Origin: Xanthomonas sontii
Lineage (GTDB): Bacteria; Pseudomonadota; Gammaproteobacteria; Xanthomonadales; Xanthomonadaceae
NCBI RefSeq assembly: GCF_040529055.1
Contig: NZ_CP132342.1
Location: 124,001 to 188,000 of the forward strand
Reading direction: 5' to 3'
DNA length: 64,000 bases
The position numbers and the translations under genes were made by a program. The notes beneath the pieces are model-generated. The model worked only from the letters and a program-made list of their open reading frames with translations, did not search any database and was not told the DNA's origin. This document shows, one piece after another, positions 12,265 to 21,768 of this stretch; position 1 is the stretch's first letter; every line of letters starts with the position of its first letter.

Positions 12265-12396
12265 GCAGCTTCTCCTGTGGCCCTTCGCCGCGGCGAGGGG
12301 CGTTTGCAGTTCGTCGGCGCGACCGCGCAAACAGGCGGCGCGCGCAGGTGGGGGAAAACCGGCGCCGCGACGGACGCGGCGCCGTGACGACAGGGC

Positions 12397-14145
12397 TTAC
12401 AGCAGCACGCGGCGCATGTCCGCCAGCACCTGGCTCAGGTAGGTGGTGAAGCGCGCGGCGGCGGCGCCGTCGATGACCCGGTGGTCGTAGCTCAGCGACA
12501 GCGGCAGCATCAGCTTGGGCGCGAATTCCTTGCCGTTCCAGACCGGCTGGATCGACGACTTGGACACGCCCAGGATCGCCACTTCCGGCGCATTGACGAT
12601 CGGGGTGAAGGCGGTACCGCCGATGCCGCCGAGCGAGCTGATCGAGAAGCAGCCGCCGCTCATGTCGGCCGGGCCCAGCTTGCCGTCGCGCGCCTTCTTG
12701 GCCAGCTCGCCGCTCTCGCGCGCCAGCTCGACCACGCCCTTCTTGTCCACGTCGCGGATCACCGGCACCACCAGCCCGTTCGGGGTGTCGGCGGCGAAGC
12801 CGATGTGGAAGTACTTCTTCAGGGTCAGGTTCTCGCCGCTGGCATCGAGCGAGGCGTTGAACTCGGGGAACTGCTTCAGCGCCGCGGCGCTGGCCTTGAG
12901 CAGGAAGGCGAGCATGGTCAGCTTGATGCCGGCCTTCTCGTTCTCCTTGTTCAACGCCACACGCAGGGCTTCCAGGTCGGTGATGTCGGCCTGCTCGAAC
13001 TGGGTGACGTGCGGGATCATCGCCCAGTTGCGCGCCAGGTTGGCGCCGGAAATCTTCTTGATCCGCGACAGCGGCTTGACCTCGACCTCGCCGAACTTGG
13101 CGAAGTCCACCTTCGGCCACGGCAGCAGGTTCAGGCCATTGCCGCCCGCGGCGGGCGCGGCACCGGCGGCGGCCGGCGCGGCGCCGGACAGCGCCGCCTT
13201 GACGTAGCGCTGCACGTCGTCCTTGGTGATGCGGCCACCCTGCTCCGAGCCGCTGACCTGGAACAGGTCCACGCCGAGCTCGCGGGCGAACACGCGCACC
13301 GCCGGGCTCGCATAGGGCACCTTCTGCGGCAGCACGCTGTCGGCGTCGAACGCCACCGGCGGGCTGCTCTGGGTAGCGGACGGTGCGGCGGCCTTGGCCG
13401 GCGCCGTGGCCTGGACCTGGGCGATCTCGCGCTGGGCCAGCTTGTCCGGCGCGGACGAGGCCGGCACCGGCTCCACGCCGCCGCCGGTCTCGGCGCTGGG
13501 CTGGACCGCGGACGCGGCCGGCGCGTCGGCATCGCTGCCGGCCACTTCGATCAGCGCCACCAGCTTGCCCTCGGACAGACTGTCGCCGACCTTGACCTTG
13601 AGTTCCTTGACCACGCCGGCCACCGACGAGGGCACTTCCATCGTCGCCTTGTCCGACTCCAGGGTGACCAGGCCCTGGTCCTTCTTGACCGTGTCGCCGA
13701 CCGCGACCAGCACCTCGATCACCGGCACGTCGCTGTAGTCGCCGATGTCCGGCACCCGCGCCTCGACCACGCCGGTCGCCGCGGCCGCGGCCGGCTTGAT
13801 CGCGTTCTGCGCAGGTGCGGCGGCCGGGGCGGCGGCCTGCTGGGCCGGCGCGGGCGTGGCCTTGGCGGCCGCAGGCGCGGCGGGTGCGGCACTGGCGCCG
13901 CCCTCGGCCACTTCGATCAGCGCCACCACCTTGCCCTCGGACAGGCTGTCGCCGACCTTGACCTTGATCTCCTTGACCACGCCGGCGAACGGCGACGGCA
14001 CTTCCATCGTCGCCTTGTCCGATTCCAGGGTGACCAGGCTCTGGTCCTTCTTCACCGTGTCGCCGACGGCCACCAGCACTTCGATTACCGGGACGTCGCT
14101 GTAGTCACCGATATCGGGGACAAGTGCTTCCTTGATTTCGGCCAT
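12397..14145 (-). CDS. aceF: Pyruvate dehydrogenase E2, dihydrolipoamide acetyltransferase
   Basis: 582 aa from the ATG at 14145 (MAEIKEALVPDIGDYSDV). Two nearly identical lipoyl domains carry Lys44 and Lys166 in ESDKATMEVP and are joined by Ala/Pro linkers. An E3/E1-binding domain (ASPAVRVFARELGV through GRITKDDVQRYV) lies near 290-335. The acetyltransferase domain ends with the active-site DHRVIDGAAAARF. It forms the PDH core and passes acetyl groups to CoA. lpd follows on the same strand; aceE is not in the window. Confidence 0.97.
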   Translation of the reverse strand: MAEIKEALVPDIGDYSDVPVIEVLVAVGDTVKKDQSLVTLESDKATMEVPSPFAGVVKEIKVKVGDSLSEGKVVALIEVAEGGASAAPAAPAAAKATPAPAQQAAAPAAAPAQNAIKPAAAAATGVVEARVPDIGDYSDVPVIEVLVAVGDTVKKDQGLVTLESDKATMEVPSSVAGVVKELKVKVGDSLSEGKLVALIEVAGSDADAPAASAVQPSAETGGGVEPVPASSAPDKLAQREIAQVQATAPAKAAAPSATQSSPPVAFDADSVLPQKVPYASPAVRVFARELGVDLFQVSGSEQGGRITKDDVQRYVKAALSGAAPAAAGAAPAAGGNGLNLLPWPKVDFAKFGEVEVKPLSRIKKISGANLARNWAMIPHVTQFEQADITDLEALRVALNKENEKAGIKLTMLAFLLKASAAALKQFPEFNASLDASGENLTLKKYFHIGFAADTPNGLVVPVIRDVDKKGVVELARESGELAKKARDGKLGPADMSGGCFSISSLGGIGGTAFTPIVNAPEVAILGVSKSSIQPVWNGKEFAPKLMLPLSLSYDHRVIDGAAAARFTTYLSQVLADMRRVLL

Positions 14146-14356
14146 GCGGGGAACTCCGGCAACTAATGAGGGGGAAACCCCTATTGTGGCGGCCCGCAGC
14201 CGCAGCGCCAACCTTTGACGGGCAAAAAAGCCCGATCGCCTGCGTGGACCGCCGCGGCCGGCGGACAGTACGCCGGCGCATGTTGCGCAGCCATCGCCGG
14301 TGCACCGCCTTCACGGCGCCACGGCTAGGCTCGCCGCAGATTTCCGGAGGGCAGGC

Positions 14357-15100
14357 ATGCGGATCCTGGTGCTGTTGATGGCGTTGGCGATGCCGTTGGT
14401 CGCCTGGTTCTCGCAACGTGGCGCGTTCGGCCCGAGCAACGGCGCCATCTCCGACCGCTACCCGACCCTGATCGTCGCCGCCGGCTACGCCTTCGCGATC
14501 TGGGGTGTGATCTTCCTGCTCGACCTGGCCTTCGGCCTGTGGCAATCCAGCGCGCGGCGCCGTCGCGTCAGCGCGCTGGCGCAGGTGCGGGCGCCGGCGG
14601 CGCTGGGCTTCGCGCTGACGGCGGCGTGGATGCCGGTGTTCTCGCAGCAGCACTTCCTGTTGGCGCTGGCGGTGATCTGGACCGCGCTGGCGGCGATGCT
14701 GCTGGCCGCGCTGCGGCTGTCGCGCGACCCCGCCCCCGAATCCGGCCAGACCCTGTGGGCCTGGCTGCCGCTGTCGCTGCACGCCGGCTGGCTGTCGCTG
14801 GCGGCATTCCTGAACACCGCGCAGGTGATCGTGGCCTACCGCTGGCTCTCGACCGAGCGGATGCTGCCGTGGAGCCTGGTGCTGTTCGCGCTGGCGGCGG
14901 TGCTGCTGCTGGGCATGAACCGCGCCATGCGCGGCAACCTCGCCTACGCGGCGGCGGCGCTGTGGGCGCTGGCCGCGGTCTACGTCAAACAGGCCGCCAG
15001 CACGCTGGCCGGTGCGCAGAGCGCGGCGTGGGTGGCCTTGCTGCTGGCCGCGGTGCTGGCGCTGCAGACGCTGTGGTTGCGCCTGCGCGCGCGGCGCTAA
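14357..15100 (+). CDS. TspO/MBR-related multi-pass membrane protein
   Basis: 247 aa from the ATG at 14357, preceded by GGAGG. About 7 hydrophobic helices fill the protein. Motifs FAIWGVIFLLDLAFGLWQ and LSLHAGWLSLAAFLNTAQ match the aromatic-rich pattern of TspO-related tryptophan-rich membrane proteins. The substrate and role are unknown. It is transcribed divergently from aceF and stands alone. Confidence 0.7.
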   Translation: MRILVLLMALAMPLVAWFSQRGAFGPSNGAISDRYPTLIVAAGYAFAIWGVIFLLDLAFGLWQSSARRRRVSALAQVRAPAALGFALTAAWMPVFSQQHFLLALAVIWTALAAMLLAALRLSRDPAPESGQTLWAWLPLSLHAGWLSLAAFLNTAQVIVAYRWLSTERMLPWSLVLFALAAVLLLGMNRAMRGNLAYAAAALWALAAVYVKQAASTLAGAQSAAWVALLLAAVLALQTLWLRLRARR

Positions 15101-15163
15101 TCCATGGATGCAATGCCAGCGCGCCGCCAATCACCTGTTTTTGCCACATCGCGCTGTCTCGCA

Positions 15164-15226
15164 AGAGTGGCTTCGGCCGCGCCAGCGTTGTCGGGATAGC
15201 CGCGTCGCGGCTGAAGCCGCCCCTGC
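15164..15226. repeat. Inverted repeat, GGCTTCAGCCGCGAC family
   Basis: An imperfect left arm (15164-15181, AGAGTGGCTTCGGCCGCG) and a right arm (15201-15226, containing CGCGGCTGAAGCCG) lie between two convergent genes. Confidence 0.6.
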
Positions 15227-15258
15227 GCGTGTGCCTCGTGCGTGATTGGAGGCACCCG

Positions 15259-15825
15259 TCAATCGCCAGCCATCGGCACCCGCAGCCATTGCTGCAGCGG
15301 CGACCACGCCTGCAGCAGCCGCGGCCAGGCGAACGCGGCATTGGCGGGGCTGCTGGACGGCAGCGCCAGCAGCACCAGATGCGGATCGCGCAGCGGCAGG
15401 TGCGGCTGCACGAAGCGCGCGAACGCCTGCGCCGCCGCCGCGCCATTGCAGGCGATGGCGCGCAGCTGCGGCAACTGCGCGATGCGCTCGGGCAAGGCAT
15501 TGGGAATTTCGCTGCCGCGCACGATCGCCGCGTCCAGGCTGCCGCGGCGTCGGCACTGGCCGATCACATCCCACAGGCCCACGCCGGCCGCGTGCAGCGC
15601 CTGCATCCGCGCTTCGGCGTCCAGTGCCGCATCGAAGCCGCACAGCGTCGCCATCAGCGGCCAGAACCGGTTGCGCGGATGCGCGTAGTAACGCGCCTGC
15701 TGCAACGACGCCGCACCCGGCATGGAGCCGAGCACAAGCACGCGGCAATCGTCGCGAATCCGCGCGGGCAGGCCCTGCAACAGCGGCTGCGTCGTCACGT
15801 CGCGCGCACCTGGATGAACAGCCAA
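15259..15825 (-). CDS. DNA-deoxyinosine glycosylase (UDG superfamily)
   Basis: 188 aa. The region VLVLGSMPGAASLQQARYYA (about residues 30-48), followed by HPRNRFWPLM, is the signature of family 6 uracil-DNA-glycosylase-like hypoxanthine glycosylases, with the catalytic Asn in HPRN. The C-terminal LVLLALPSSSPANAAF matches the second conserved motif. It would excise hypoxanthine formed by adenine deamination. It is monocistronic and convergent with the membrane protein gene at 14357. Confidence 0.85.
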   Translation of the reverse strand: MAVHPGARDVTTQPLLQGLPARIRDDCRVLVLGSMPGAASLQQARYYAHPRNRFWPLMATLCGFDAALDAEARMQALHAAGVGLWDVIGQCRRRGSLDAAIVRGSEIPNALPERIAQLPQLRAIACNGAAAAQAFARFVQPHLPLRDPHLVLLALPSSSPANAAFAWPRLLQAWSPLQQWLRVPMAGD

Positions 15826-15980
15826 AAGCCTTAAAACCTCGTTATTTCAAGCATCGGGCGCAAGTGCCTGAACGTCGCCTGCATTCGTCCGGCGAGGGTC
15901 GGCGACGATTCATCTTCTCATCGATACGGTGTGCGCGCCCACTCCCGTGGCCCCACAAGAAAAAGATGAGGAGATACCCC

Positions 15981-16610
15981 ATGCGGTCCATTCAGATCCT
16001 GAGCCTGGCTGTCGTGTCCGCCCTTGCGTTTGCGCCCGCCGCATTCGCACAGGATGCCGATACCGCTTCCGGCAAGCACTTCTCCGTCGTCGGCAGCGCG
16101 ACCCTGCTCGACCCACATTCCAAGCCGGCGGCCGGCCTCGACGTCGATGGCGGTCCGGCGCCGACCATCAGCGCCAGCTGGCTGATCGACGACAACTGGG
16201 CGGTCGAACTGTGGGGCGCTGCCGACAAGTTCAACCACCGCGTCAAGGCCGACGGCATTGGCAAGGTCGGTACCGTCGAGCAGCAGCCGATCGCGCTGAG
16301 CGGCCAGTACCACTTCGGCCAGGCGGACAACGTGTTCCGTCCGTTCGTCGGCGTCGGTTACTACGAGTCCAACTTCAGCAACGAGAAGCTGGCTGGCCTG
16401 AACCCGGACCAGCACATCAGCCTGGACACCGCCAAGGGCGCCATCGGCACCGTCGGCGTGGACATGAACATCAACTCCACCTGGTTCGCCCGTGCCGATG
16501 CGCGCTACATGCACTCGCGTCCGGAGCTGAAGGTGGCCGGCGAAGGCACCGGCGAAGACCTGAAGCTGGATCCGTGGCTGTTCAGCTTCGGCGTCGGCGC
16601 GCGCTTCTAA
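15981..16610 (+). CDS. ompW: OmpW family outer-membrane protein
   Basis: 209 aa from the ATG at 15981, with GAGGAGAT upstream. The signal peptide ends APAAFAQ. The mature protein is an eight-stranded barrel with the OmpW pattern: SWLIDDNWAVELWGAADKF, then QPIALSGQYHF, FRPFVGVGYY and a C-terminal GVGARF. OmpW proteins form a narrow hydrophobic channel for small molecules. A strong terminator follows directly. Confidence 0.92.
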   Translation: MRSIQILSLAVVSALAFAPAAFAQDADTASGKHFSVVGSATLLDPHSKPAAGLDVDGGPAPTISASWLIDDNWAVELWGAADKFNHRVKADGIGKVGTVEQQPIALSGQYHFGQADNVFRPFVGVGYYESNFSNEKLAGLNPDQHISLDTAKGAIGTVGVDMNINSTWFARADARYMHSRPELKVAGEGTGEDLKLDPWLFSFGVGARF

Positions 16611-16634
16611 GCGTTCCGTCTCCAGCGTTTGCGC

Positions 16635-16664
16635 AAACGGGCCCGCAAGGGCCCGTTTGTTTTT
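16635..16664 (+). terminator. Intrinsic terminator after ompW
   Basis: AAACGGGCCC (16635-16644), tetraloop GCAA and GGGCCCGTTT (16649-16658) form a perfect 10-base stem, followed by GTTTTT. The stem is 24 bases past the ompW stop. Confidence 0.9.
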
Positions 16665-16733
16665 ACGCGTGCGCTGGATCGAGCGCGCGACCAGCGAAAA
16701 CCGCATTGCGCGTGCACGCGGGCGCAGCCGCCT

Positions 16734-17297
16734 TCAGCGCGGCGAGCGATCGAAACCGCGGTAGCGGTCGAACCGGCGCAGGCGCCGCCGCAGCAGCCAG
16801 GCGTAGGCGCAGGCATAGCCGAGCAGCAAGGCCGCGGCGGCCAGCAGACTGGCATGACTCATCCAGCCCTCGGTCGGCCACGCCGCACCATCGGCCAGAC
16901 TGCGCCAGCCTTGCCACAGTCCGGCACCGATGCGTACCGCCACCAGCGCGGTCAGACCCAAGACCAACCACAGGTTCGGCGTGTAGTGCAGCCCGTGCGG
17001 CAAGGGCTCGAAGCGGGTGGCGACGATGCCGAGCGCGCCCAGCAGCGCGCCGATGCCCCAGCCGGCCAGCGCATGCGTGGCCGCACCGGGCCACCAGTGC
17101 GCGGCGATCAGGGCGAAGACCAGCAACACCACGCTGGACAGCAGCGCCGACCACAGTTGCACCGCGACCAGCCAACCGCGCGCCTGACGCCGCGCCGTGC
17201 CCACGCGAAACCGCTGCAGCAGCGACAGCGGCAAGAGCACGGCGGTCACCGCCAGCGCGATCACGATCGCCAGCGGAATGGCCAGCAGCAGCGGCAT
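16734..17297 (-). CDS. Membrane protein, possibly DUF1453/CcdC-like
   Basis: 187 aa with about five hydrophobic helices, including MPLLLAIPLAIVIALAVTAV at the N-terminus and a basic C-terminal tail. The pattern of GTARRQARGWL followed by HYTPNLWLVLGLTALVAVRI suggests the DUF1453/CcdC-like group; this is from memory of the family and not firm. It starts 13 bases after the metQ stop on the same strand, so it is probably cotranscribed with metNIQ. Confidence 0.6.
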   Translation of the reverse strand: MPLLLAIPLAIVIALAVTAVLLPLSLLQRFRVGTARRQARGWLVAVQLWSALLSSVVLLVFALIAAHWWPGAATHALAGWGIGALLGALGIVATRFEPLPHGLHYTPNLWLVLGLTALVAVRIGAGLWQGWRSLADGAAWPTEGWMSHASLLAAAALLLGYACAYAWLLRRRLRRFDRYRGFDRSPR

Positions 17298-17310
17298 GCG
17301 CGTGGCCCGA

Positions 17311-18114
17311 TCAGAACGCCGGCAGCACCGCGCCCTGGTACTTGCGCTGAATGAAGGCCTTCACTTCCGGGCTGGTCAGCGCCTTGGCCAGCTTCTGCAC
17401 GCGCGGATCGTCCTTGTTGTCGCGACGCGCGACCAGGAAGTTCACGTACGGCGAATCCTTGCTTTCGATCGCCAGCGCGTCGCGGGTCGGGTTGAGGCCG
17501 GCGTCGAGCGCGTAGTTGGTGTTGATCAGCGCCAGGTCGACCTGGTCCAGCACGCGCGGCAGCATCGCCGAATCCAGCTCGCGGAACTTCAGCTGCTTGG
17601 GATTGGCGACGATGTCGCGCTGGGTGGACAGCGCGTTGCTCGGATCCTTGAGCTTGATGACCCCGGCCTTGTCCAGCAGGATCAGCGCGCGGCTGTTGTT
17701 GCTGGGATCGTTGGGGATCACCACGTCGGCGCCCTGCGGCAGCGCGTCCAGCGACTTGTAGCGGCGCGAGTAGGCGCCGAACGGCTCGATGTGCACGCCG
17801 ACCACGGTCACCAGGTCGCTCTTGCGGTCGCGGTTGTAGGCCTGCAGGTAGGGCTCGGTCTGGAAGTAGTTCACGTCGATCTGCTTCTGCACCACCTGGT
17901 CGTTGGGCTGCACGTAGTCGTTGAACACGCGCACGTCCAGGGTCAGGCCCTGCTGCTCCAGCATCGGCTTGACCACCTCCAGGATCTCGGCGTGCGGCAC
18001 CGCAGTGGCGGCGACGCTGAGATGGTCGCCGGCGGCGCCGGCATCGGGCTTGCCGCAGCCGCCGAGCACGAGCACGGCGCTGGCGAGCAGGAGGCGGAAC
18101 GGGAATCGGGTCAT
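17311..18114 (-). CDS. metQ: D/L-methionine-binding lipoprotein MetQ
   Basis: 267 aa NlpA-family solute-binding lipoprotein. The lipobox LGGC puts the lipidated Cys at residue 20. The family core is clear: VRVFNDYVQPNDQVVQKQID, then NYFQTEPYLQAYN, and DVVIPNDPSNNSRAL. It delivers methionine to MetNI at the inner membrane. It lies downstream of metI after a 180-base gap that holds a repeat element. Confidence 0.95.
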   Translation of the reverse strand: MTRFPFRLLLASAVLVLGGCGKPDAGAAGDHLSVAATAVPHAEILEVVKPMLEQQGLTLDVRVFNDYVQPNDQVVQKQIDVNYFQTEPYLQAYNRDRKSDLVTVVGVHIEPFGAYSRRYKSLDALPQGADVVIPNDPSNNSRALILLDKAGVIKLKDPSNALSTQRDIVANPKQLKFRELDSAMLPRVLDQVDLALINTNYALDAGLNPTRDALAIESKDSPYVNFLVARRDNKDDPRVQKLAKALTSPEVKAFIQRKYQGAVLPAF

Positions 18115-18217
18115 GGCAGGTATCCGGGGAAACGGGGGGGGGAGTGGAGGAGCGCGACCCGCGGCCGCGATGCGTGCACGCTAGCAGACGGCCGTGCAGG
18201 CGGGGCGATCCATGCGC

Positions 18218-18279
18218 GCAGGAGCGGCTTCAGCCGCGACCGCTCCACCGGTCAGGGGCGCGCTGAAGCCGTTCCTACC
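18218..18279. repeat. Inverted repeat inside the met operon
   Basis: The left arm (18218-18242, GCAGGAGCGGCTTCAGCCGC plus GACCG) and right arm (18255-18279, with GCTGAAGCCGTTCCTACC) lie between metI and metQ. The position suits a stem-loop affecting the level of metQ relative to metNI. Confidence 0.65.
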
Positions 18280-18294
18280 GCGGCACGCAGAACA

Positions 18295-18990
18295 TCAGCG
18301 CCGGCTGTAGTGCGCGACCAGACGGTCGCCGAGCATCTGCAACGCCTGCACCAGCAGCAACAGGATCACCACCGTCACCAGGGCCACGTCGGCATGCGAG
18401 CGCTGGTACCCGTCGCGGTAGGCCAGGTCGCCGAGGCCGCCCGACCCGATCGCGCCGCCCATCGCGGTGAAGCCGATCAGGGCGATGGTGGTCACCGTGG
18501 CGCCGGCGATCAGGCCCGGCCGCGCTTCCGGCAGCAGCACCCGGGTCACCAGTTGCCAGGTGGTCGCGCCCATCGCCAGGCTGGCCTCGACCACGCCGCG
18601 GTCCACTTCGCGCAGTGCGGTCTCCACCAGCCGCGCGTAGAACGGCGCCGCGCCCACCACCAGCGGCAGGATCGCGCCGCGCACGCCCAGCGAGGTGCCC
18701 ATCGCCCACAGCGTCAGCGGGATCATCGCGATCATCAAAATGATGAAGGGCACCGAGCGCAGCACGTTGATGACCAGCGCCAGGCTGCCGTACAGCAGCG
18801 GCTTCTGGTGGGTCTGGCGCGGGCCGGTGAGGAACAGCAGCACGCCCAGCGGCAGGCCGATCAGCAGGGTCAGCGGCAGCGAGCCGCCGAGCATCAGCAG
18901 GGTGTCGACGGTGGCGCGTCCGATCTCGCTCCACTTGCCGGCATCGAGATTGCGGAAGAAGCCTGCGGCAGCGGTGGCGATCGGACTCAT
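18295..18990 (-). CDS. metI: Methionine ABC transporter permease MetI
   Basis: 231 aa with five to six membrane helices. The BPD-transport EAA loop reads [20 protein letters not shown], which contacts Met[21 protein letters not shown] near the C-terminus is typical of MetI. The ATG at 18990 overlaps the metN stop (ATGA), so translation is coupled. Confidence 0.95.
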   Translation of the reverse strand: MSPIATAAAGFFRNLDAGKWSEIGRATVDTLLMLGGSLPLTLLIGLPLGVLLFLTGPRQTHQKPLLYGSLALVINVLRSVPFIILMIAMIPLTLWAMGTSLGVRGAILPLVVGAAPFYARLVETALREVDRGVVEASLAMGATTWQLVTRVLLPEARPGLIAGATVTTIALIGFTAMGGAIGSGGLGDLAYRDGYQRSHADVALVTVVILLLLVQALQMLGDRLVAHYSRR

Positions 18991-19994
18991 CGGCGCAGCT
19001 CCTGCACATGCACGCCGGCGGCGACGAAGGCGGCCTGCGCCGCATCCATGTCGCCACCGACCAGGGCCACGGTCAGTTGGCCGTACGGGGTGTCCTTGAT
19101 CCGGTCGATGCGCCCGGACAGGATGTTGTAGTCCACCGCGGTGGCGCGGGCGATGCGCCCGAGCAGCGGCGCGTAGGTGTCGGTGCCTAGGAAGGTCAGC
19201 CGCAGGATGCGCCCGTCCACGGCGGTGAAATCGCGGTACAGCTCGGCCTCGTCGACGTGCTCGGCCTCGGACACGAAGCGCTTGGTGGTCGGATGCTGCG
19301 GGTGCAGGAACACCTCGGTGACCGGCCCACTCTCGACCAGGTGCCCGGCATCGAGCACCGCCACGCGATCGCAGACCCGGCGGATCACTTCCATCTCGTG
19401 GGTGATCAGCACGATGGTCAGACCCAGCTCGCGGTTGATCTGCGCCAGCAGCGCCAGCACCGAGGCGGTGGTCTGCGGGTCCAGCGCGCTGGTGGCCTCG
19501 TCGCACAGCAGGATCCGCGGGCGCGTGGCCAGGGCGCGGGCGATGCCGACGCGCTGCTTCTGTCCGCCCGACAGCTGCGCCGGGTACTTGTCGGCATGCG
19601 CGGTCAGCCCGACCCGCTCCAGCAGCTCGGCCACCCGCGCGTGGATCTCCACACGCGGCGTGCCGGCCAGTTCCAGCGGGAACGCGACATTGCCGGCGAC
19701 CGTGCGCGAGGACAGCAAGTTGAAGTGCTGGAAGATCATGCCCACGCGCTGGCGCAGCGTGCGCAGCCCGGCGCGGTCCAGCGCGGTGACGTCCTCGCCG
19801 TCGATGATCAGGCGACCGCCGCTGGGTTCCTCGAGCCGGTTGATCAGCCGGATCAGGGTCGACTTGCCGGCGCCGGAATGGCCGATGATGCCGAACACCT
19901 CGCCGGCCTCGATGCGCAGGTCGAGCGGATGCAGCGCCACGACCGGCTGGCCGGCGACGGAATAGGACTTGTGCAGGCGCTCGAACTGGATCAA
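18987..19994 (-). CDS. metN: Methionine ABC transporter ATPase MetN
   Basis: 335 aa. Walker A GHSGAGKS (residues 38-45), the Q-loop in [14 protein letters not shown], signature [15 protein letters not shown] and Walker [14 protein letters not shown] are all intact. The C-terminal third (about 260-335) is the NIL regulatory domain that binds methionine and inhibits import. It is the first gene of metNIQ. The 97-base gap upstream has no gene. Confidence 0.96.
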   Translation of the reverse strand: MIQFERLHKSYSVAGQPVVALHPLDLRIEAGEVFGIIGHSGAGKSTLIRLINRLEEPSGGRLIIDGEDVTALDRAGLRTLRQRVGMIFQHFNLLSSRTVAGNVAFPLELAGTPRVEIHARVAELLERVGLTAHADKYPAQLSGGQKQRVGIARALATRPRILLCDEATSALDPQTTASVLALLAQINRELGLTIVLITHEMEVIRRVCDRVAVLDAGHLVESGPVTEVFLHPQHPTTKRFVSEAEHVDEAELYRDFTAVDGRILRLTFLGTDTYAPLLGRIARATAVDYNILSGRIDRIKDTPYGQLTVALVGGDMDAAQAAFVAAGVHVQELRR

Positions 19995-20091
19995 CGCGCG
20001 GGACCGGCAGCGACGGGGGGCGCAAAGCCTAGCAGGCCAGGATGGCGTGCGTTATTCCATTCGATTCTAACGTATGCGCGCATCGCGGGCC

Positions 20092-20985
20092 CTAGGGGCG
20101 TGCCTGCGGCGGCGGATGCGCCACCGCGCGGATCCGCTCGCGGTGCAGCAGGTACAGGCCGCTGGCGACGATGATCGCCCCGCCCGCCCAGGTCCAGACA
20201 TCGGGCAGCTTGCGCCACAGCAGCCAGTCCCAGGGAATCACCCACAACAGGCCGCTGTACTCCAGCGGCGCGACCAGCGAGGCGTCGCCGCGGCGGAACG
20301 CCTGGGTCAGCGCCACCTGGCCCAGCGCCCCGGCCAGGCCCATGCCGGCGATCCAGCCGGTGTCGACCGGGCGCAGCGGGGTCCACTCCGGCAACGCCAG
20401 CGCACCGGCGCCCAGCGCCATGATCAGCAGGAACCACACCACCAGCGACTGCGAGGTGTCGGTGCGCGCCAGCAGGCTGACCAGCACCGAGGCGACCGCG
20501 TAGGCGATGGCCGCCAGCAGCACCATCAGCCCCGGCAGCGAGACGAACCCGTCCATGCCCGGGCGCAGCACCACCAGCACGCCGATCAGGCCGACGCCGA
20601 TCGCCGCCCAGCGCCGCGGGCCCACGTATTCGCCGAGCAGCGGCACCGACAGCGCCGCCACCAGCAGCGGCGCGACGAAGTAGATGGTGTAGGCGGTGGA
20701 CAGCGGCAGGCTGCGCAAGGCCCAGGCGAAGCAGCCGATCATGGCGATGCCGAGCACGCCGCGCAGCAGGTGCAAGCCCCAGCGCACCGGCCAGATCGCG
20801 CGCGGCCCGGCACTGGCCAGCACCCACACCAGCACGAACGGCAGCGAAGCCCCACCGCGCAATGCCGCGACCTGCAGCGCCGGATAATGCGTGCTGAGCT
20901 GCTTCATCGACGCATCCATCAGCGAGAAGAACGCGACCGCGGCGATCATCCACGCGGCGGCGGCATTGGAACGGGAGTTGGGCAT
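20092..20985 (-). CDS. EamA-type DMT transporter
   Basis: 297 aa from the ATG at 20985 (MPNSRSNAAAAWMIAAVAFF). A further in-frame ATG at 21033 lies against the repeat element, so I prefer the shorter form, although neither has a good ribosome site. About ten membrane helices occur in two EamA repeats; LVAPLEYSGLLWVIPWDWLL is the usual RhaT/EamA C-terminal motif. It is probably an exporter of amino acids or metabolites; the substrate is unknown. Confidence 0.85.
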   Translation of the reverse strand: MPNSRSNAAAAWMIAAVAFFSLMDASMKQLSTHYPALQVAALRGGASLPFVLVWVLASAGPRAIWPVRWGLHLLRGVLGIAMIGCFAWALRSLPLSTAYTIYFVAPLLVAALSVPLLGEYVGPRRWAAIGVGLIGVLVVLRPGMDGFVSLPGLMVLLAAIAYAVASVLVSLLARTDTSQSLVVWFLLIMALGAGALALPEWTPLRPVDTGWIAGMGLAGALGQVALTQAFRRGDASLVAPLEYSGLLWVIPWDWLLWRKLPDVWTWAGGAIIVASGLYLLHRERIRAVAHPPPQARP

Positions 20986-21036
20986 CGGCGCATTATCGCC
21001 GCGATCGGCGGTGGGCGTGGTGCCGGGGCTCATCGC

Positions 21037-21120
21037 GTCGGGACTGAAGTCCCTCGCACATGGCTCCAGCCGGCGCACCGGCCGATGCCGCTTCTTGTGG
21101 GAGCGACTTCAGTCGCGACG
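21037..21120. repeat. Inverted repeat, GGGAGCGACTTCAGTCGCGAC family
   Basis: The left arm (21037-21060, GTCGGGACTGAAGTCCC then TCGCACA) and right arm (21095-21120) are reverse complements. It fills most of the 300-base gap between the divergent DMT gene and yajQ. Confidence 0.7.
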
Positions 21121-21285
21121 CGCGGCGCCCACCAACGCACGACATTGCGCAACGCGCCGGAACCGACATCCATCCCACCCTGCACGTGCCAGCCCCTGCG
21201 ACACCTGCGCTGCCACTTCCCACCTGCCGCGCCCCACTCCTCGCCCGCACGTCTTACGATAGGCATCTTTGCCGAGGACTTGCCC

Positions 21286-21768
21286 ATGCCTTCCTTCGAT
21301 ATCGTGTCCGAAGTCGACAAGCACGAACTGACCAATGCCGTCGACCAGGCCAACCGCGAGCTGTCGACGCGCTTCGACTTCAAGGGCGTCGACGCCAAGT
21401 TCGCGCTCGACGACCAGGTCATCACGCAATCGGCGCCCAGCGATTTCCAGGTCAAGCAGATGACCGACATCCTGCGCGCGCGCCTGCTGGCCCGCGGCAT
21501 CGACGTCCGTTGCCTGGAGTTCGGCGACGTGGAGACCAACCTCGCCGGCGCGCGGCAGAAGATCACCGTCAAGCAGGGCATCGAACAGAAGCTGGGCAAG
21601 AAGATCGTGGCCACGCTCAAGGAAGCCAAGCTCAAGGTGGAAGCGCAGATCAACGGCGACAAGCTGCGGGTCAGCGGCAAGAAGCGCGACGACCTGCAGG
21701 ATGCGATCGCGCTGCTGAAGAAGAGCGATTTCGAGCTGCCGCTGCAGTTCGACAATTTCCGCGACTGA
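21286..21768 (+). CDS. yajQ: YajQ family nucleotide-binding protein
   Basis: 160 aa from the ATG at 21286 (MPSFDIVSEVDKHELTNAVD), full length for the family. Two ferredoxin-like halves are visible, with RFDFKGVDAKFALDD and VKQGIEQKLGKKIVATLKEA, and the C-terminus SDFELPLQFDNFRD. In Xanthomonas campestris a YajQ protein (XC_3703) is a cyclic di-GMP effector that affects virulence through a LysR partner. Whether this copy does the same is inferred. It is monocistronic. Confidence 0.93.
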   Translation: MPSFDIVSEVDKHELTNAVDQANRELSTRFDFKGVDAKFALDDQVITQSAPSDFQVKQMTDILRARLLARGIDVRCLEFGDVETNLAGARQKITVKQGIEQKLGKKIVATLKEAKLKVEAQINGDKLRVSGKKRDDLQDAIALLKKSDFELPLQFDNFRD

